DNA of 64,000 bases, taken from assembly GCA_007753915.1 (NCBI GenBank), contig CP036352.1:2232001-2296000 (forward strand). Reading direction: 5' to 3'. The position numbers were made by a program, and so were the translations under genes. Below, piece after piece: positions 1-8,220 of this stretch (its first letter is position 1; each line of letters begins with the position of its first letter). The stretch comes from Phycisphaerae bacterium RAS2. Lineage in GTDB: Bacteria; Planctomycetota; Phycisphaerae; UBA1845; UTPLA1. The notes under the pieces are model-generated. The model did not search any database. It was not told the origin of the DNA and saw nothing but the letters and a program-made list of their open reading frames with translations.

Positions 1-2067
1 GTCGCCGCGTTCGAGCCGGGCAGTCTTTCGCAGGCCGCTCGCCGCGTCGCGCAAGACATCAACGCCACGATGTCCGCATCACCCCGGCCCGGCGGCGTCG
101 CAGTCGTCGGCGCGGGCAGCAGCAACGTCGGTGGCCCCTTGCCTCCGCCGATCATTCCCCGCACCGGACGCACGTCCGATCGCTTTGGCGAGTCGCCGAA
201 GGATGGCGGCGGCCGCCTGCCGCGCCTCGCGGAGCGGTTGACGGGCCGGCTCATCGGCAACGCCGCGCGAAAGTACGTCGACCCCACGGCGCCGCGCGGC
301 AGCCCGGCGGAAAAACTGGTCGTTGCCCTCTTGATCGCGTGCGGCCTGTCGATCGGCATCAGCTTTGTCGCGCCCGAGCGAGGCGGTTCGCAGGTCGCCG
401 CTTCGACCGTCATCTTCACGGAGATGCTCGCCGTCGTTCAGGGCGTCTGGCTGGGCACCTGGCTCGGATACGGCCGGCTCAACGCACAAGGGGCGTTCAT
501 CCCCCGCGTGCTGATGGCGGCGTTCGCATGGATCGCCATGATGGGGAACAGCGCGCTGTGGAGCGGGCTGGACAGTTGGGCACGGGCAATGGTCCCGGTC
601 ATGTTGTTCTGTGACTGGGACGGTCGACTTTACGTCGGCCGGCGCGGCATCGTCTCGCTCGGTTCAGCGTTTTATGCGGGCGTCTGTGGACTGATCTGCG
701 GCGCGATTTTCACGAATCACGACGCAGCGACGATCGGCGGCATCGCCGCAGCGGCATCGCTCACGCTGCAAGCGGTCGCAGGCATGTTCCCGATGGCTCC
801 GGGCGAAGTTGTGCCCGCATCGATTGAAGGTTCGAACTCTTACTCCCAGGAGGGACTGGAAGCTGAACCGAAGAGTCCGGCCGCTCGCACCAACGACTCG
901 CTGCGCCCCTTTGTCGCCGTGGAGATGGGAGTCGGCGACAGCGGCGGTGACGCAGATCGCGGCGAGCGTCGTGCGAAATGGGGTTTCGGGTCGGCGGATC
1001 CAAAGCTCGCGGCGTTGTCGCATGAATCGGATCAAAAGGATCATCGCGAATCGCAGATTCCGCGCAGCAGCGGAGTCCGCGCCCTGTGGCTTCTCTGTGC
1101 GGGTGTCCTGCAATGCACGGCGATTCTCTGTTTCGCCGCGCAGGCCTTCATGCCCGAGATGAGAGGCGATGACCAGGCGATTTCCGTCCTCTGCGGCATC
1201 GTCGCGGAAAACGGATTCCTCTACGCTTTGACGCGCTCCATTCGGAAATACCGTATCGGCCTGTGGCGCGGGGTCATCCGGCCCGGCATCTTTTTCCTCG
1301 GCACAGCCACCGCTTCGTCGGCCGGAGCGGCCATGGGATTGCTCAAGCTCGACGGCGAATCGCAATTCATTGCTCTGGGCTTTTTGCTCTTTGGCGCTAT
1401 GATCTCGCTCTTTGTCTGGTTTATCCCGTCGCCGCCGCCGTTGACCGCCGCGCCGCCCCAGACGCGCGACGAGGCGTTCCGCCGGAATCAGCTTGCGAGC
1501 AGGCTCAAGTTCGCCGGCGTCGCCGGGCTGGTCCTGACCGGCGCCCTCCTGACGATCTTCGGAATCACCCTTAGCGGCAACGACATGGAAGACATCGCCC
1601 CGCCGACCTGCATCCCACTCGGAATAGGCTCGGTCGGCATGATTGTCGCGGGTTTCTGGAAGGGCCGCGCCCGGCGCGAGCCGGTGGAAAAGGTGGAACT
1701 GCCCATCAAGCGGGTCTTTGATGTCGATTCATCCGTGACGCTTTCTTCCATCATGGAGCGTCACATGGCACTCCTCGGATACCAACTCGAGAACCGATCC
1801 GAGTTGCTCTGGTGCTTTACGCGCGGCCAGTGGATGTCGCACCTCTGGCAATCCGACATTCAGAAATGGAAGTCGCGTGTCAACATCGCCGCTTACCGGC
1901 TCGATAACGGCGACCATCGCGTCACCTGCCGGCTCGATCTCGAAGCCGATTTCAATCAACCCAGCCAGAAAATGCTCTCACTTCTCAAAGACGAGCTTGT
2001 TGAGCTGCAGCGCATCCTCAACGGGCGCGACGTGATCTCGCCCTTCGGAGGGGAGGCGCGCTCATGA
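1..2067 (+). CDS. Multi-pass membrane protein of unknown function, 5' end outside the window
   Basis: The frame is open from base 1, with no stop before the ATG at 70, so the true start probably lies upstream and the gene is 5'-partial. From the Met at 70 there are 665 codons. A Pro/Gly-rich linker of about 75 residues is followed by several hydrophobic helices, roughly at residues 83-100, 108-130, 145-165 and 195-245. A charged loop (about 250-335) follows, then another group of helices and a soluble C-terminal domain of about 110 residues (VFDVDSSVTLSSIMERHM onward). I do not recognise the family. The stop overlaps the next ATG by 4 nt, so the two are translationally coupled, and an ECF sigma factor follows. 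Membrane location is seen; any role is unknown. Confidence 0.7.
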   Translation, partial: VAAFEPGSLSQAARRVAQDINATMSASPRPGGVAVVGAGSSNVGGPLPPPIIPRTGRTSDRFGESPKDGGGRLPRLAERLTGRLIGNAARKYVDPTAPRGSPAEKLVVALLIACGLSIGISFVAPERGGSQVAASTVIFTEMLAVVQGVWLGTWLGYGRLNAQGAFIPRVLMAAFAWIAMMGNSALWSGLDSWARAMVPVMLFCDWDGRLYVGRRGIVSLGSAFYAGVCGLICGAIFTNHDAATIGGIAAAASLTLQAVAGMFPMAPGEVVPASIEGSNSYSQEGLEAEPKSPAARTNDSLRPFVAVEMGVGDSGGDADRGERRAKWGFGSADPKLAALSHESDQKDHRESQIPRSSGVRALWLLCAGVLQCTAILCFAAQAFMPEMRGDDQAISVLCGIVAENGFLYALTRSIRKYRIGLWRGVIRPGIFFLGTATASSAGAAMGLLKLDGESQFIALGFLLFGAMISLFVWFIPSPPPLTAAPPQTRDEAFRRNQLASRLKFAGVAGLVLTGALLTIFGITLSGNDMEDIAPPTCIPLGIGSVGMIVAGFWKGRARREPVEKVELPIKRVFDVDSSVTLSSIMERHMALLGYQLENRSELLWCFTRGQWMSHLWQSDIQKWKSRVNIAAYRLDNGDHRVTCRLDLEADFNQPSQKMLSLLKDELVELQRILNGRDVISPFGGEARS

Positions 2068-2771
2068 GCCGTCCTCGGAGAAGGAGTTGGGTGCACGCCG
2101 CCCTGATTGCTGCGGCCGGCGCGGTGACGATGTTATCGATCAGCGCGGTCCTGCTAAGCGGATATCAGACGGTTGACGCAAAAAAGCGAGCCGAGGCCCA
2201 GCGGCAAAAGGCTTTGTCCGTTCGAGCTGACTACGAGTCGCAAAAGCGCGGAGCGAAGTCATCGGTCGCCCTTTCGAGCGATGCAAATGACCTTGACGCG
2301 GTGATGGACGCAGAACCGGTTGCCGTGGAGTTTGACACCACAGTCCTTGCGGTCAACGTCGAGGGTCTTCCGCCGGCCGCGGCCGACGCACCCGTCGCAC
2401 CGATTCCGCCTCACCAAACAGGAAGCCGCGTCACGGCGCAGGGCAATGCCTTCGGCGCGCTGGCGCTGGTCATGCTTGCGTTGCTCGGGGCCGCGCTCGC
2501 CATGGGTCTGTTTCACGCCGACCCATCGACAAAGAACTGGATCGGTGCGATGACCATCGCGTCGCTCATCGGTCTCGCACTGGCCTGGCGCGGCGTCATC
2601 CCGCCGCAATACGTCGGTCGCTCGGCGATTGTCGCGTTGTTTGTGCTGATGGCTTATGGATTCATCGACGCACGGCGGCGCGGGCGTTATACTTGGCCCG
2701 TCCGGATCGGCGTGGTGGCGGCATTCGTCGCTGTCTGTTGCGTGCTGTCGTGGTATGGTCGAGCCGTCTAA
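2064..2771 (+). CDS. Small multi-pass membrane protein of unknown function
   Basis: 235 aa, starting at an ATGA overlap with the preceding membrane-protein gene. An N-terminal hydrophobic segment (about residues 10-32) is followed by a Lys/Arg/Glu-rich stretch, a Pro/Ala-rich linker, and four closely spaced helices in the last 105 residues. The topology suggests an extracytoplasmic or linker segment between one N-terminal anchor and a four-helix C-terminal membrane domain. No motif was recognised. It is co-transcribed with its upstream partner and lies 36 nt before an ECF sigma factor, so the three may form one envelope-signalling unit, but that is inference from position only. Confidence 0.65.
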   Translation: MSRPRRRSWVHAALIAAAGAVTMLSISAVLLSGYQTVDAKKRAEAQRQKALSVRADYESQKRGAKSSVALSSDANDLDAVMDAEPVAVEFDTTVLAVNVEGLPPAAADAPVAPIPPHQTGSRVTAQGNAFGALALVMLALLGAALAMGLFHADPSTKNWIGAMTIASLIGLALAWRGVIPPQYVGRSAIVALFVLMAYGFIDARRRGRYTWPVRIGVVAAFVAVCCVLSWYGRAV

Positions 2772-2807
2772 GAGCCGTTCGGGCACGTCGCGGCGGCCGC
2801 TCATCAA

Positions 2808-3758
2808 ATGAAGCGCCGCGCGGATTTTCGCTCCCTGTTCGGCGTGGGACTGCTCGCTTTGGACAAAGATTCCGATGCAGATGCGTTTCTGATTGCGGCG
2901 ATCCGCTCCGGGGATCAGCGCGCCTGGAAGCAACTGATTGATCGGTATTCCGGCCGCCTGCTGGCCTTCGCCCGAACTCGGCTTCGCGGCGTCGGCGAGG
3001 CGGAGGACGCGTTACAGGAAACGTTTCTCGGTTTCCTGACCAGCCTGCCGCACTATGACCCCGAGCGATCGCTCGAAACCTATCTCTTTGCCATCGTGCG
3101 GTACAAGATCGGAGAGGCGCTGGAGAAGAAGCGTCGCGGCGGCGCGCCGGCCCCCGGCTTCGACGCCGACGAATCCTCGCGGCCCCTCGAACCCGCAGTG
3201 TCCGAAACACCCAGTCAGTCGGTCATCCATCGCGAACGCGTCGCGCGGCAGGAGCAGGTCATCGCCACGCTGCTGCGAGGATTAATTGAGTCGTTTCGTG
3301 ATCGCGGGAAACTCGAGGATCTCCAGGTGATCGAATTGCTGTTCTACGTCGGCTTGCGCAACAAGGAAGCCGCCGACCGGCTCGGGCGCGATGAAAAGTC
3401 CATCGCCGGAGTGAAGTTCCGCGCCCTGGGAGCCCTCCGAGAGATGCTCGATCAGCTCGAAGCCGAGGATCGCGGGTTGCTGGACGAGGTGGTCTCCTCC
3501 GATGCCACCATCGCCCGCGTCTGGCGCGAACAGCGATTGAGCTGCCTCAAACGCAGCACCATCGGATCGTTCCTGCTCGGGGTTCTGGATGAGCCGTGGC
3601 AGTCGTACACGGCTTTTCATCTCGATGGGGTGAAGTGCGAAATGTGCATTGCCAATCGCGAGGATCTTGCGGCCGAAGCGGCCGAAGCGAGCGACACAGC
3701 AGTCCCGGAGCGAATGTTCCAATCGAGCGTGGGTTTTCTTTCGGCGGGGCCGCGTTGA
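2808..3758 (+). CDS. ECF-family RNA polymerase sigma factor with a C-terminal Cys/His extension
   Basis: 316 aa. Region 2 lies at about residues 25-95: AWKQLIDRYSGRLLAFAR followed by DALQETFLGFLTSL. Region 4 lies at about 150-215, with a helix-turn-helix (LRNKEAADRLGRDEKSIAG). Typical ECF factors are about 170-200 aa; here a further 100 residues follow. They contain H271, C277 and C280 (H-x5-C-x2-C), reminiscent of, but not identical to, the H-x3-C-x2-C zinc motif of anti-sigma factors. The extension could be a built-in regulatory or metal-binding module. No separate anti-sigma gene is adjacent; the two upstream membrane proteins are possible partners. There is no clear ribosome-binding site before the chosen ATG. 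It converges with the next gene, 4 nt apart. Confidence 0.85.
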   Translation: MKRRADFRSLFGVGLLALDKDSDADAFLIAAIRSGDQRAWKQLIDRYSGRLLAFARTRLRGVGEAEDALQETFLGFLTSLPHYDPERSLETYLFAIVRYKIGEALEKKRRGGAPAPGFDADESSRPLEPAVSETPSQSVIHRERVARQEQVIATLLRGLIESFRDRGKLEDLQVIELLFYVGLRNKEAADRLGRDEKSIAGVKFRALGALREMLDQLEAEDRGLLDEVVSSDATIARVWREQRLSCLKRSTIGSFLLGVLDEPWQSYTAFHLDGVKCEMCIANREDLAAEAAEASDTAVPERMFQSSVGFLSAGPR

Positions 3759-3762
3759 GCTG

Positions 3763-4227
3763 TCAACGTGGCAGTTCAGCCTCCTCGCCGTTGCGTGATT
3801 CCGCGAAGGGATCGTATTCGAGCGCAATCTGAAACAGCTTTGCCGGGTCGATCTGGATGTGCCGCGTCTCCAGATCAACCAGCGCCGGCTCGATCGCGCA
3901 ACGCACGTTCTCAAGATGCCGCGGAATCGACAACCCCATGAACGTCTCCGGCAATCCCTCGAACAATTCCTGGCTGGTGACAAATACCTGGCGCACTCCG
4001 ACGGCTCGACCCCGCCGAAGCAGCTCCAGCACGACAGCCGATTGGATCAAGGCTCGGTAGAATCGCTCGCGGCGGCGATCTCGCGTCAGATTCCACGCCT
4101 CCTCCCACGTATCATGCGCTTCGAAGAACTGCCCTTCGTTGAATAAGGCGATGCCTTCGGTGTAGATGCGACGCTCCTCAAGCAGGTCGCTATGGGCGTC
4201 GCGCGATCGTGCAGATCCGTTTTGCAT
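3763..4227 (-). CDS. DUF309 family protein
   Basis: 154 aa. The core (residues about 15-80) has the DUF309 signature: an acidic helix with GIALFNEGQFFEAHDTWEEA, a Trp, then RFYRALIQSAVVLELLRRG. This forms a small all-helical fold whose biochemical role is not known. The length is usual for the family. On the minus strand a TACAAT hexamer sits 6 nt before the ATG and there is no Shine-Dalgarno sequence, so the mRNA may be leaderless; the -35 region is poor. The gene converges with the sigma factor and diverges from the MoaD-like gene. Confidence 0.8.
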   Translation of the reverse strand: MQNGSARSRDAHSDLLEERRIYTEGIALFNEGQFFEAHDTWEEAWNLTRDRRRERFYRALIQSAVVLELLRRGRAVGVRQVFVTSQELFEGLPETFMGLSIPRHLENVRCAIEPALVDLETRHIQIDPAKLFQIALEYDPFAESRNGEEAELPR

Positions 4228-4311
4228 GCGTGAATTGTACCGTGGCGGGGGGACTCAATACGACGCAACCAGCGTATGGCAATCTGTCGGATTGCCCGAT
4301 GACGCTCCGAT

Positions 4312-4341
4312 TTGCGGATTCGCTTTCGGCGGTGATATACT
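4312..4341 (+). promoter_or_regulatory. Candidate sigma-70-type promoter for the MoaD-like/BNR pair
   Basis: TTGCGG, an 18-nt spacer, then TATACT. The predicted start site is near 4348, about 25 nt before the GTG at 4373. Found by eye only. Confidence 0.5.
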
Positions 4342-4372
4342 GCGCAGGCAGCGAGCCATCCTGGAACACGCC

Positions 4373-4642
4373 GTGGCCCACGTCGAATTCACACAAAACA
4401 TCCAGCGCCACGTCGCCTGCGCGCCAAGGCAGCGGCCGGGCGCCTGCGTGCGCGAGGTGCTTGAAGCCGTCTTCGCCGACGTGGATCGCCTTCGGGGCTA
4501 TGTCCTCGATGAACGCGGCGAAGTGCGCAAGCACATCGTGATTTTCGTGGACGGCAAGCCGATCCGTGATCGCGTCGCGCTCTCCGATGCGGTCGACGAT
4601 CGCACTCGCATTCACGTGATGCAGGCGCTCTCCGGGGGTTGA
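4373..4642 (+). CDS. MoaD/ThiS-like ubiquitin-fold sulfur-carrier protein
   Basis: 89 aa from a GTG start. The frame extends further upstream, but that part lies antisense to the DUF309 gene and ahead of the promoter, so I prefer GTG. A beta-grasp layout is visible: an N-terminal strand (VAHVEFTQNIQRHVAC), a helix (VREVLEAVFADV), then GEVRKHIVIFVDGKPI, and a hydrophobic end. It stops exactly in a C-terminal Gly-Gly, the residues that are adenylated and thiocarboxylated in MoaD and ThiS. It is 19 nt upstream of the BNR propeller gene and surely co-transcribed. No MoeB-like E1 or MoaE gene is in the window, so the sulfur acceptor is unknown. Confidence 0.8.
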   Translation: MAHVEFTQNIQRHVACAPRQRPGACVREVLEAVFADVDRLRGYVLDERGEVRKHIVIFVDGKPIRDRVALSDAVDDRTRIHVMQALSGG

Positions 4643-4661
4643 GCCTCGTCAAGGAGTTCCC

Positions 4662-5774
4662 ATGGCAGATCGTCTTTTTGTCGCCACTCGGAAAGGCCTC
4701 TTCACCGTCCACCGCGCTTCTGCCGGCTGGAAGATCGCTCGTTGCGACTTCTTCGGTGACAACATCCCCATGATGCTGCCCGACCGGCGCGACGGCGCAC
4801 TCTACGCGGCCCTGGCACATGGGCACTACGGTTCCAAGATTCATCGCTCGCGCGACGATGGCAAGACCTGGGAAGAAATCGGCGTACCGACGTACCCCGA
4901 ACCGCCGGCCGGAGCGGAACCGGTCTTGTGCCCGATGCGCGGCACGCCCGTCCCCAACAAGCTCGAACTGATCTGGTCGCTTGAATCCGGCGGGGCTGAC
5001 GAACCCGGCGTGCTCTGGTGCGGCACCGTTCCCGGCGGCCTTTTCAAATCGACGGACTCGGGAGCCACCTGGTCGCTCGTGCAATCACTTTGGGACCATC
5101 CCTCGCGTCGAAAATGGTTCGGCGGCGGGCTCGACTGGCCCGGCATTCACTCGATCTGTGTGCATCCTCATGACAGCCGCCACGTCACCATCGGCATTTC
5201 CTGCGGCGGCGTGTGGGTCACGCGCGACGGCGGGCAGTCGTGGGCCTGCAAGGCGGACGGCATGCGCGCCGAATACATGCCGCCCGAACAGGCCGGCACG
5301 CCCGACATCCAAGACCCCCATCGCGTCGTTCAATGCGCCGCCAATCCCGACGCGCTCTGGGCGCAACATCACAACGGCATCTTCGTCACGATGAACGGTT
5401 GCGAGTCGTGGAGTGAAGTGAAAAATGCGATTCCATCCGGGTTTGGTTTCGCCGTGGCCGTTCATCCGCGCGACGGACAGACCGCCTGGTTTGTTCCCGC
5501 GGTCAAAGACGAGCGACGCGTTCCGGTCGATGCTCGGGTTGTCGTTTCGCGAACGCGCGACGGCGGACAATCGTTCGAAGCGCTCCGCGACGGGCTGCCG
5601 CAGGAACATGCCTACGACATCGCCTTTCGCCATGCGCTGGACATCGATGAATCCGGCGAGCGGCTCGCCTTCGGCACAACCACCGGGTCGGTCTGGATCA
5701 CCGAGAACGGTGGTGGTCGCTGGGCGCAACTGACCGCGCACCTTCCACCGGTGTATTGTGTTCGATTTGGGTAG
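4662..5774 (+). CDS. BNR/Asp-box beta-propeller protein (sialidase/VPS10-like fold)
   Basis: 370 aa, with AAGGAG placed 7 nt before the ATG. Six Asp-box motifs of the S-x-D-x-G-x-T-W type recur at propeller spacing: SRDDGKTW (63-70), STDSGATW, TRDGGQSW, TMNGCESW, TRDGGQSF and TENGGGRW. There is no signal peptide, so it is probably cytoplasmic. The fold is clear, but the Arg triad and Tyr/Glu pair of true sialidases cannot be confirmed by eye, so an enzymatic assignment would be unsafe. It sits directly behind the MoaD-like carrier, suggesting joint function. The gene converges on the DUF1844 gene, 7 nt away. Confidence 0.8.
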   Translation: MADRLFVATRKGLFTVHRASAGWKIARCDFFGDNIPMMLPDRRDGALYAALAHGHYGSKIHRSRDDGKTWEEIGVPTYPEPPAGAEPVLCPMRGTPVPNKLELIWSLESGGADEPGVLWCGTVPGGLFKSTDSGATWSLVQSLWDHPSRRKWFGGGLDWPGIHSICVHPHDSRHVTIGISCGGVWVTRDGGQSWACKADGMRAEYMPPEQAGTPDIQDPHRVVQCAANPDALWAQHHNGIFVTMNGCESWSEVKNAIPSGFGFAVAVHPRDGQTAWFVPAVKDERRVPVDARVVVSRTRDGGQSFEALRDGLPQEHAYDIAFRHALDIDESGERLAFGTTTGSVWITENGGGRWAQLTAHLPPVYCVRFG

Positions 5775-5781
5775 AGTCCAT

Positions 5782-6180
5782 TCAGCGCGGCGCGCCGGGC
5801 CGAATTGGGGCGGCCGCCTGCACCGATTCCACATACGCGATCCGAAGCTGATGAAGCGTCGTATCGAGCATCGCCTTTTCATCCGGCGTCAAATTGCCCT
5901 TGGTCTTCTGCTCAAGCATGTCGAGCATGTCGATGTGCATCTTGGCCAGTTCGAGATTCGGCGGAATCTCCTGCCCCCCCGGTCCGGCAAACCCTCCCAG
6001 ACCAACCAGTGCCTGCATCGCCAGCAATTGAACTAGACCGGCGAACCCGCCTTCCGGCAGCGGGCCGACGCCTTCGCGCCTGCCGCCGCCTTCTTCCACG
6101 GCCGCCGCGAGCTGCTCCTTTTCGCGGGCCGCCTGCTGCTTCCAGTCGTCGTCAACGATGATTCGTTTGTCGTCGCTCAT
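5782..6180 (-). CDS. DUF1844 family protein
   Basis: 132 aa from the ATG at 6180 (MSDDKRIIVDDDW). A longer reading to 6261 exists but lacks support; GAGG lies before 6180. The sequence matches the DUF1844 pattern: an N-terminal DDDWKQQAAREKEQL helix, a Gly-rich linker, then GLVQLLAMQALVGLG and a C-terminal LELAKMHIDMLDMLEQKTKGNLTPDEKAML segment. The family is common in Planctomycetota and related phyla and has no established function. It is probably cytoplasmic and helical. Confidence 0.85.
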   Translation of the reverse strand: MSDDKRIIVDDDWKQQAAREKEQLAAAVEEGGGRREGVGPLPEGGFAGLVQLLAMQALVGLGGFAGPGGQEIPPNLELAKMHIDMLDMLEQKTKGNLTPDEKAMLDTTLHQLRIAYVESVQAAAPIRPGAPR

Positions 6181-6501
6181 GTGCCGCCTCGCTTGTTGGG
6201 GATTGAGAACCCGCAAATTTAACCCGAAACGCGCCGTCGGCAACGTGTTCTCCCCATGCATCGCCCCCCTTGCGGACCTCCCACCGATTCTTAATAATGC
6301 TCCACCTGCGATTTGCAGCGTCGGGCGCGGTCATTACTTGTCCATTGGCGGACAGTCGCCCACCAATCAGGCCGTCCTGGCGGCCGCCTGCTTCGGCCGG
6401 TAGGCCACGCCCTTGCGGCTAACGGCCGGGTCGGGCATGGGTCTTGGAGAGTATTGCCGGCTGCGGTTTCCCCGTGTCGGCCCGTTCGCCATAGAGTCCG
6501 A
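6181..6501. other. Intergenic region between divergent genes, no gene seen
   Basis: About 320 nt between the DUF1844 and SDR genes. A longer in-frame extension of the SDR reading frame runs through its right part but has no family similarity. Presumed to hold the two divergent promoters; no convincing -35/-10 pair was found. Confidence 0.5.
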
Positions 6502-7635
6502 ATGATCGATCAAACCCCCACGACGTTCCTAACCGGCGCCACGGGTTTCCTGGGCCATTACCTCCTGCGTGACCTGCTTCGCAGCGGAAGGCGGATGGTC
6601 GTCATGCTCCGCGCGCCGCTGACCGAATCGCGCGAGCGGCTGGCGAAACTGATGCGCCCGCTCGAGATCGACCTCGACGAATACATTGATGCAGATCAAC
6701 TCGTCCTGGTTGAGGGCGCCTTGCCGGACGAGCTTCCAGAGCCGACTTGGGGTCGCACTGACGAAATTGTCGCCTGCGCCGCCTGCCTGCAATTGCTCGC
6801 CAACGGCAATCAGGAGCCGCACCGGACGAATGTCCTCGGCACGCAATCAATCATCGAGTGGGCCGAGCGACACGGTTGTCGCACCATCCACGCTGTCAGC
6901 ACAGCCTATGTTTGCGGTTATACACAAGGCAGCGTGCGCGAAGTGTTTCACGCGCCGCAGCCGACCTTTCAAACCGATTACGAGCGCTCGAAATGGATCG
7001 CTGAAGCCGAGCTGCGAGAATGGTCGAATCTCCCCGAGCGAAGCCTGACCGTCTATCGGCCCAGCTTTCTCGTCGGCGACTCGGCCAACGGCTACACGAC
7101 CCAGTTCGGAGGCTTCTACCAGTTTGCCCGACTCGTAAGCCTTCTCAAGGAGCAGAACAACGGCAACAACGGCCACACGACGTACGTCCCCCTTCGCATT
7201 CCGGGTTACCCCACCGATCAAATTCAGAATCTCGTGCCGGTTGATTTCGCGTCGCAGACCATCGCGCGCATCATGGACGATCCGGCGTTTCACGGACACA
7301 TTTACCACCTCGCCGATCCGTCGCCGCCGACATGGGAATTCTTCAAGTCCTGTATGGAGGAATACTTCGGGCTTCACGGGGGATATTTCGTCCCGCCGGA
7401 GGAAATCACCGCCGACGTGAACACGCCCGAGTCGCTCATGTGGGAGAAGTACGACCTTTTGCTGCCGCGATTGAGACACCTTCCGCGGTTCGATTGCTCG
7501 AACACGATGGCCTTCCTCGCTTCGCGCGGGCTTGCCTTTCCATCCTTCGATCAGGGCCGCATCGCCACCTTGCTGGACTATGCCCAGTCGCGCAACTGGG
7601 GCACCCGCTCCGGCCGCCTCGCCCGCGCCCATTAA
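6502..7635 (+). CDS. Extended SDR / thioester-reductase-like NAD(P)-dependent oxidoreductase
   Basis: 377 aa from the ATG at 6502. The Rossmann motif TGATGFLG is at residues 11-18, NVLGT at 110-114, the catalytic Ser at 133 (STAYVCG), and the YxxxK pair at Y160 and K164. The arrangement matches the extended SDR branch that includes the reductase domains of carboxylic acid and fatty acyl-CoA reductases (male-sterility type). This gene encodes only the reductase domain, with no adenylation or carrier domain attached. The substrate cannot be read from sequence. The C-terminal 100 residues should form the substrate lobe. It is a monocistronic unit followed by a repeat-rich gap. Confidence 0.8.
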   Translation: MIDQTPTTFLTGATGFLGHYLLRDLLRSGRRMVVMLRAPLTESRERLAKLMRPLEIDLDEYIDADQLVLVEGALPDELPEPTWGRTDEIVACAACLQLLANGNQEPHRTNVLGTQSIIEWAERHGCRTIHAVSTAYVCGYTQGSVREVFHAPQPTFQTDYERSKWIAEAELREWSNLPERSLTVYRPSFLVGDSANGYTTQFGGFYQFARLVSLLKEQNNGNNGHTTYVPLRIPGYPTDQIQNLVPVDFASQTIARIMDDPAFHGHIYHLADPSPPTWEFFKSCMEEYFGLHGGYFVPPEEITADVNTPESLMWEKYDLLLPRLRHLPRFDCSNTMAFLASRGLAFPSFDQGRIATLLDYAQSRNWGTRSGRLARAH

Positions 7636-7706
7636 CGCGATTCCTGAATTGCGCGTTGATCTCGCAACGCACTTCACGAATTCTATGAGCGAGGATTCCC
7701 TCCCTT

Positions 7707-7733
7707 CCGAGCCGCCGCAGTGATGCGGCGGAA
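7707..7733. repeat. Palindromic intergenic repeat, copy 1
   Basis: 27 nt, identical to 10591-10617. It contains the hairpin CCGCCGCA-GTGA-TGCGGCGG (8-bp perfect stem). It lies 70 nt after the SDR gene. Confidence 0.75.
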
Positions 7734-7849
7734 TGTGCAGGGGTGCCCACCTTGCTTCAACGAATTTGGTGCTTCGAGGACGCACCTACAACGGCTCAAA
7801 GCACGGGTTGATGTTTGCAGCTCGTCGTAAACCGGAAGCGCCCCTCGGC

Positions 7850-7878
7850 GTTCCCTGACGGTCGCGGCTTGGATTCAA
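7850..7878 (-). repeat. Dispersed GAACCGAGCCGC-family repeat, copy 1
   Basis: On the minus strand it reads TTGAATCCAAGCCGCGACC followed by GTCAGGGA. This is a variant of the elements at 10547, 10666 and 48441. Confidence 0.55.
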
Positions 7879-7935
7879 CCGCATCGCCCAAGCGCCCCAT
7901 CCTTTGCGTAGCAAGGGTGGGCTGACGCGCGGAAC

Positions 7936-8018
7936 CGTCCACTGACGACTGTCCACTGACCACCGGCCCCTGACCACTCCCTTCCGGCTAATGGCTTAAG
8001 GCTTATGGCTAAAAGCTT
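7936..8018. repeat. Two blocks of degenerate short tandem repeats
   Basis: Block one (7936-7980) repeats GTCCACTGAC/CTGACCAC units. Block two (7986-8018) repeats GGCTTA/GGCTAA-type units. They end 13 nt before the strong promoter of the beta-helix gene. Confidence 0.6.
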
Positions 8019-8030
8019 CTTCTAATTCGC

Positions 8031-8060
8031 TTGACACGCCCGTGGCATTTGTGTTATACT
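8031..8060 (+). promoter_or_regulatory. Strong sigma-70-type promoter of the beta-helix gene
   Basis: A perfect TTGACA, an 18-nt spacer and TATACT, the best promoter I see in the window. The start site should be near 8067, giving a leader of about 79 nt before the ATG at 8146, which has AGGAGG at 8131-8136. Confidence 0.8.
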
Positions 8061-8145
8061 CGCGTCATCTCGTGGGGCCGGACGGGCCGTCCACCGGGCA
8101 AGCGGGCGGCGAGAAGTGTGCCGTTGGCGAAGGAGGCCAGGACCA

Positions 8146-8220
8146 ATGGACCGTCGTAGTTCGCTTCGACCCGTAGCTGTTCTCTCTCTCTCTCTCTCTC
8201 TCTCATGCTCTGCGCGCTGA
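8146..8220 (+). other. Signal-peptide-like reading frame, out of frame with the beta-helix protein
   Basis: The ATG at 8146 is preceded by a consensus AGGAGG 9 nt away. It encodes MDRRSSLRPVAV and Leu-Ser repeats from the TC tract, then stops at 8218-8220 after 24 codons. If one TC unit is removed (or two added), the frame runs into the downstream protein and yields a typical signal peptide: a basic n-region with three Arg, then a hydrophobic VAVLSLSLSLMLCAL core. In the sequence as given, the protein is therefore in an OFF configuration. Confidence 0.75.
8181..8204 (+). repeat. (TC)12 dinucleotide microsatellite inside the signal-peptide coding region
   Basis: Twelve uninterrupted TC units between the upstream ATG (8146) and the downstream in-frame ATG (8205). 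Unit counts of 11 or 14 join the frames; 12 does not. This is the classic architecture of a slipped-strand phase-variable gene, or else a sequencing or assembly indel in a low-complexity tract. Confidence 0.85.
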
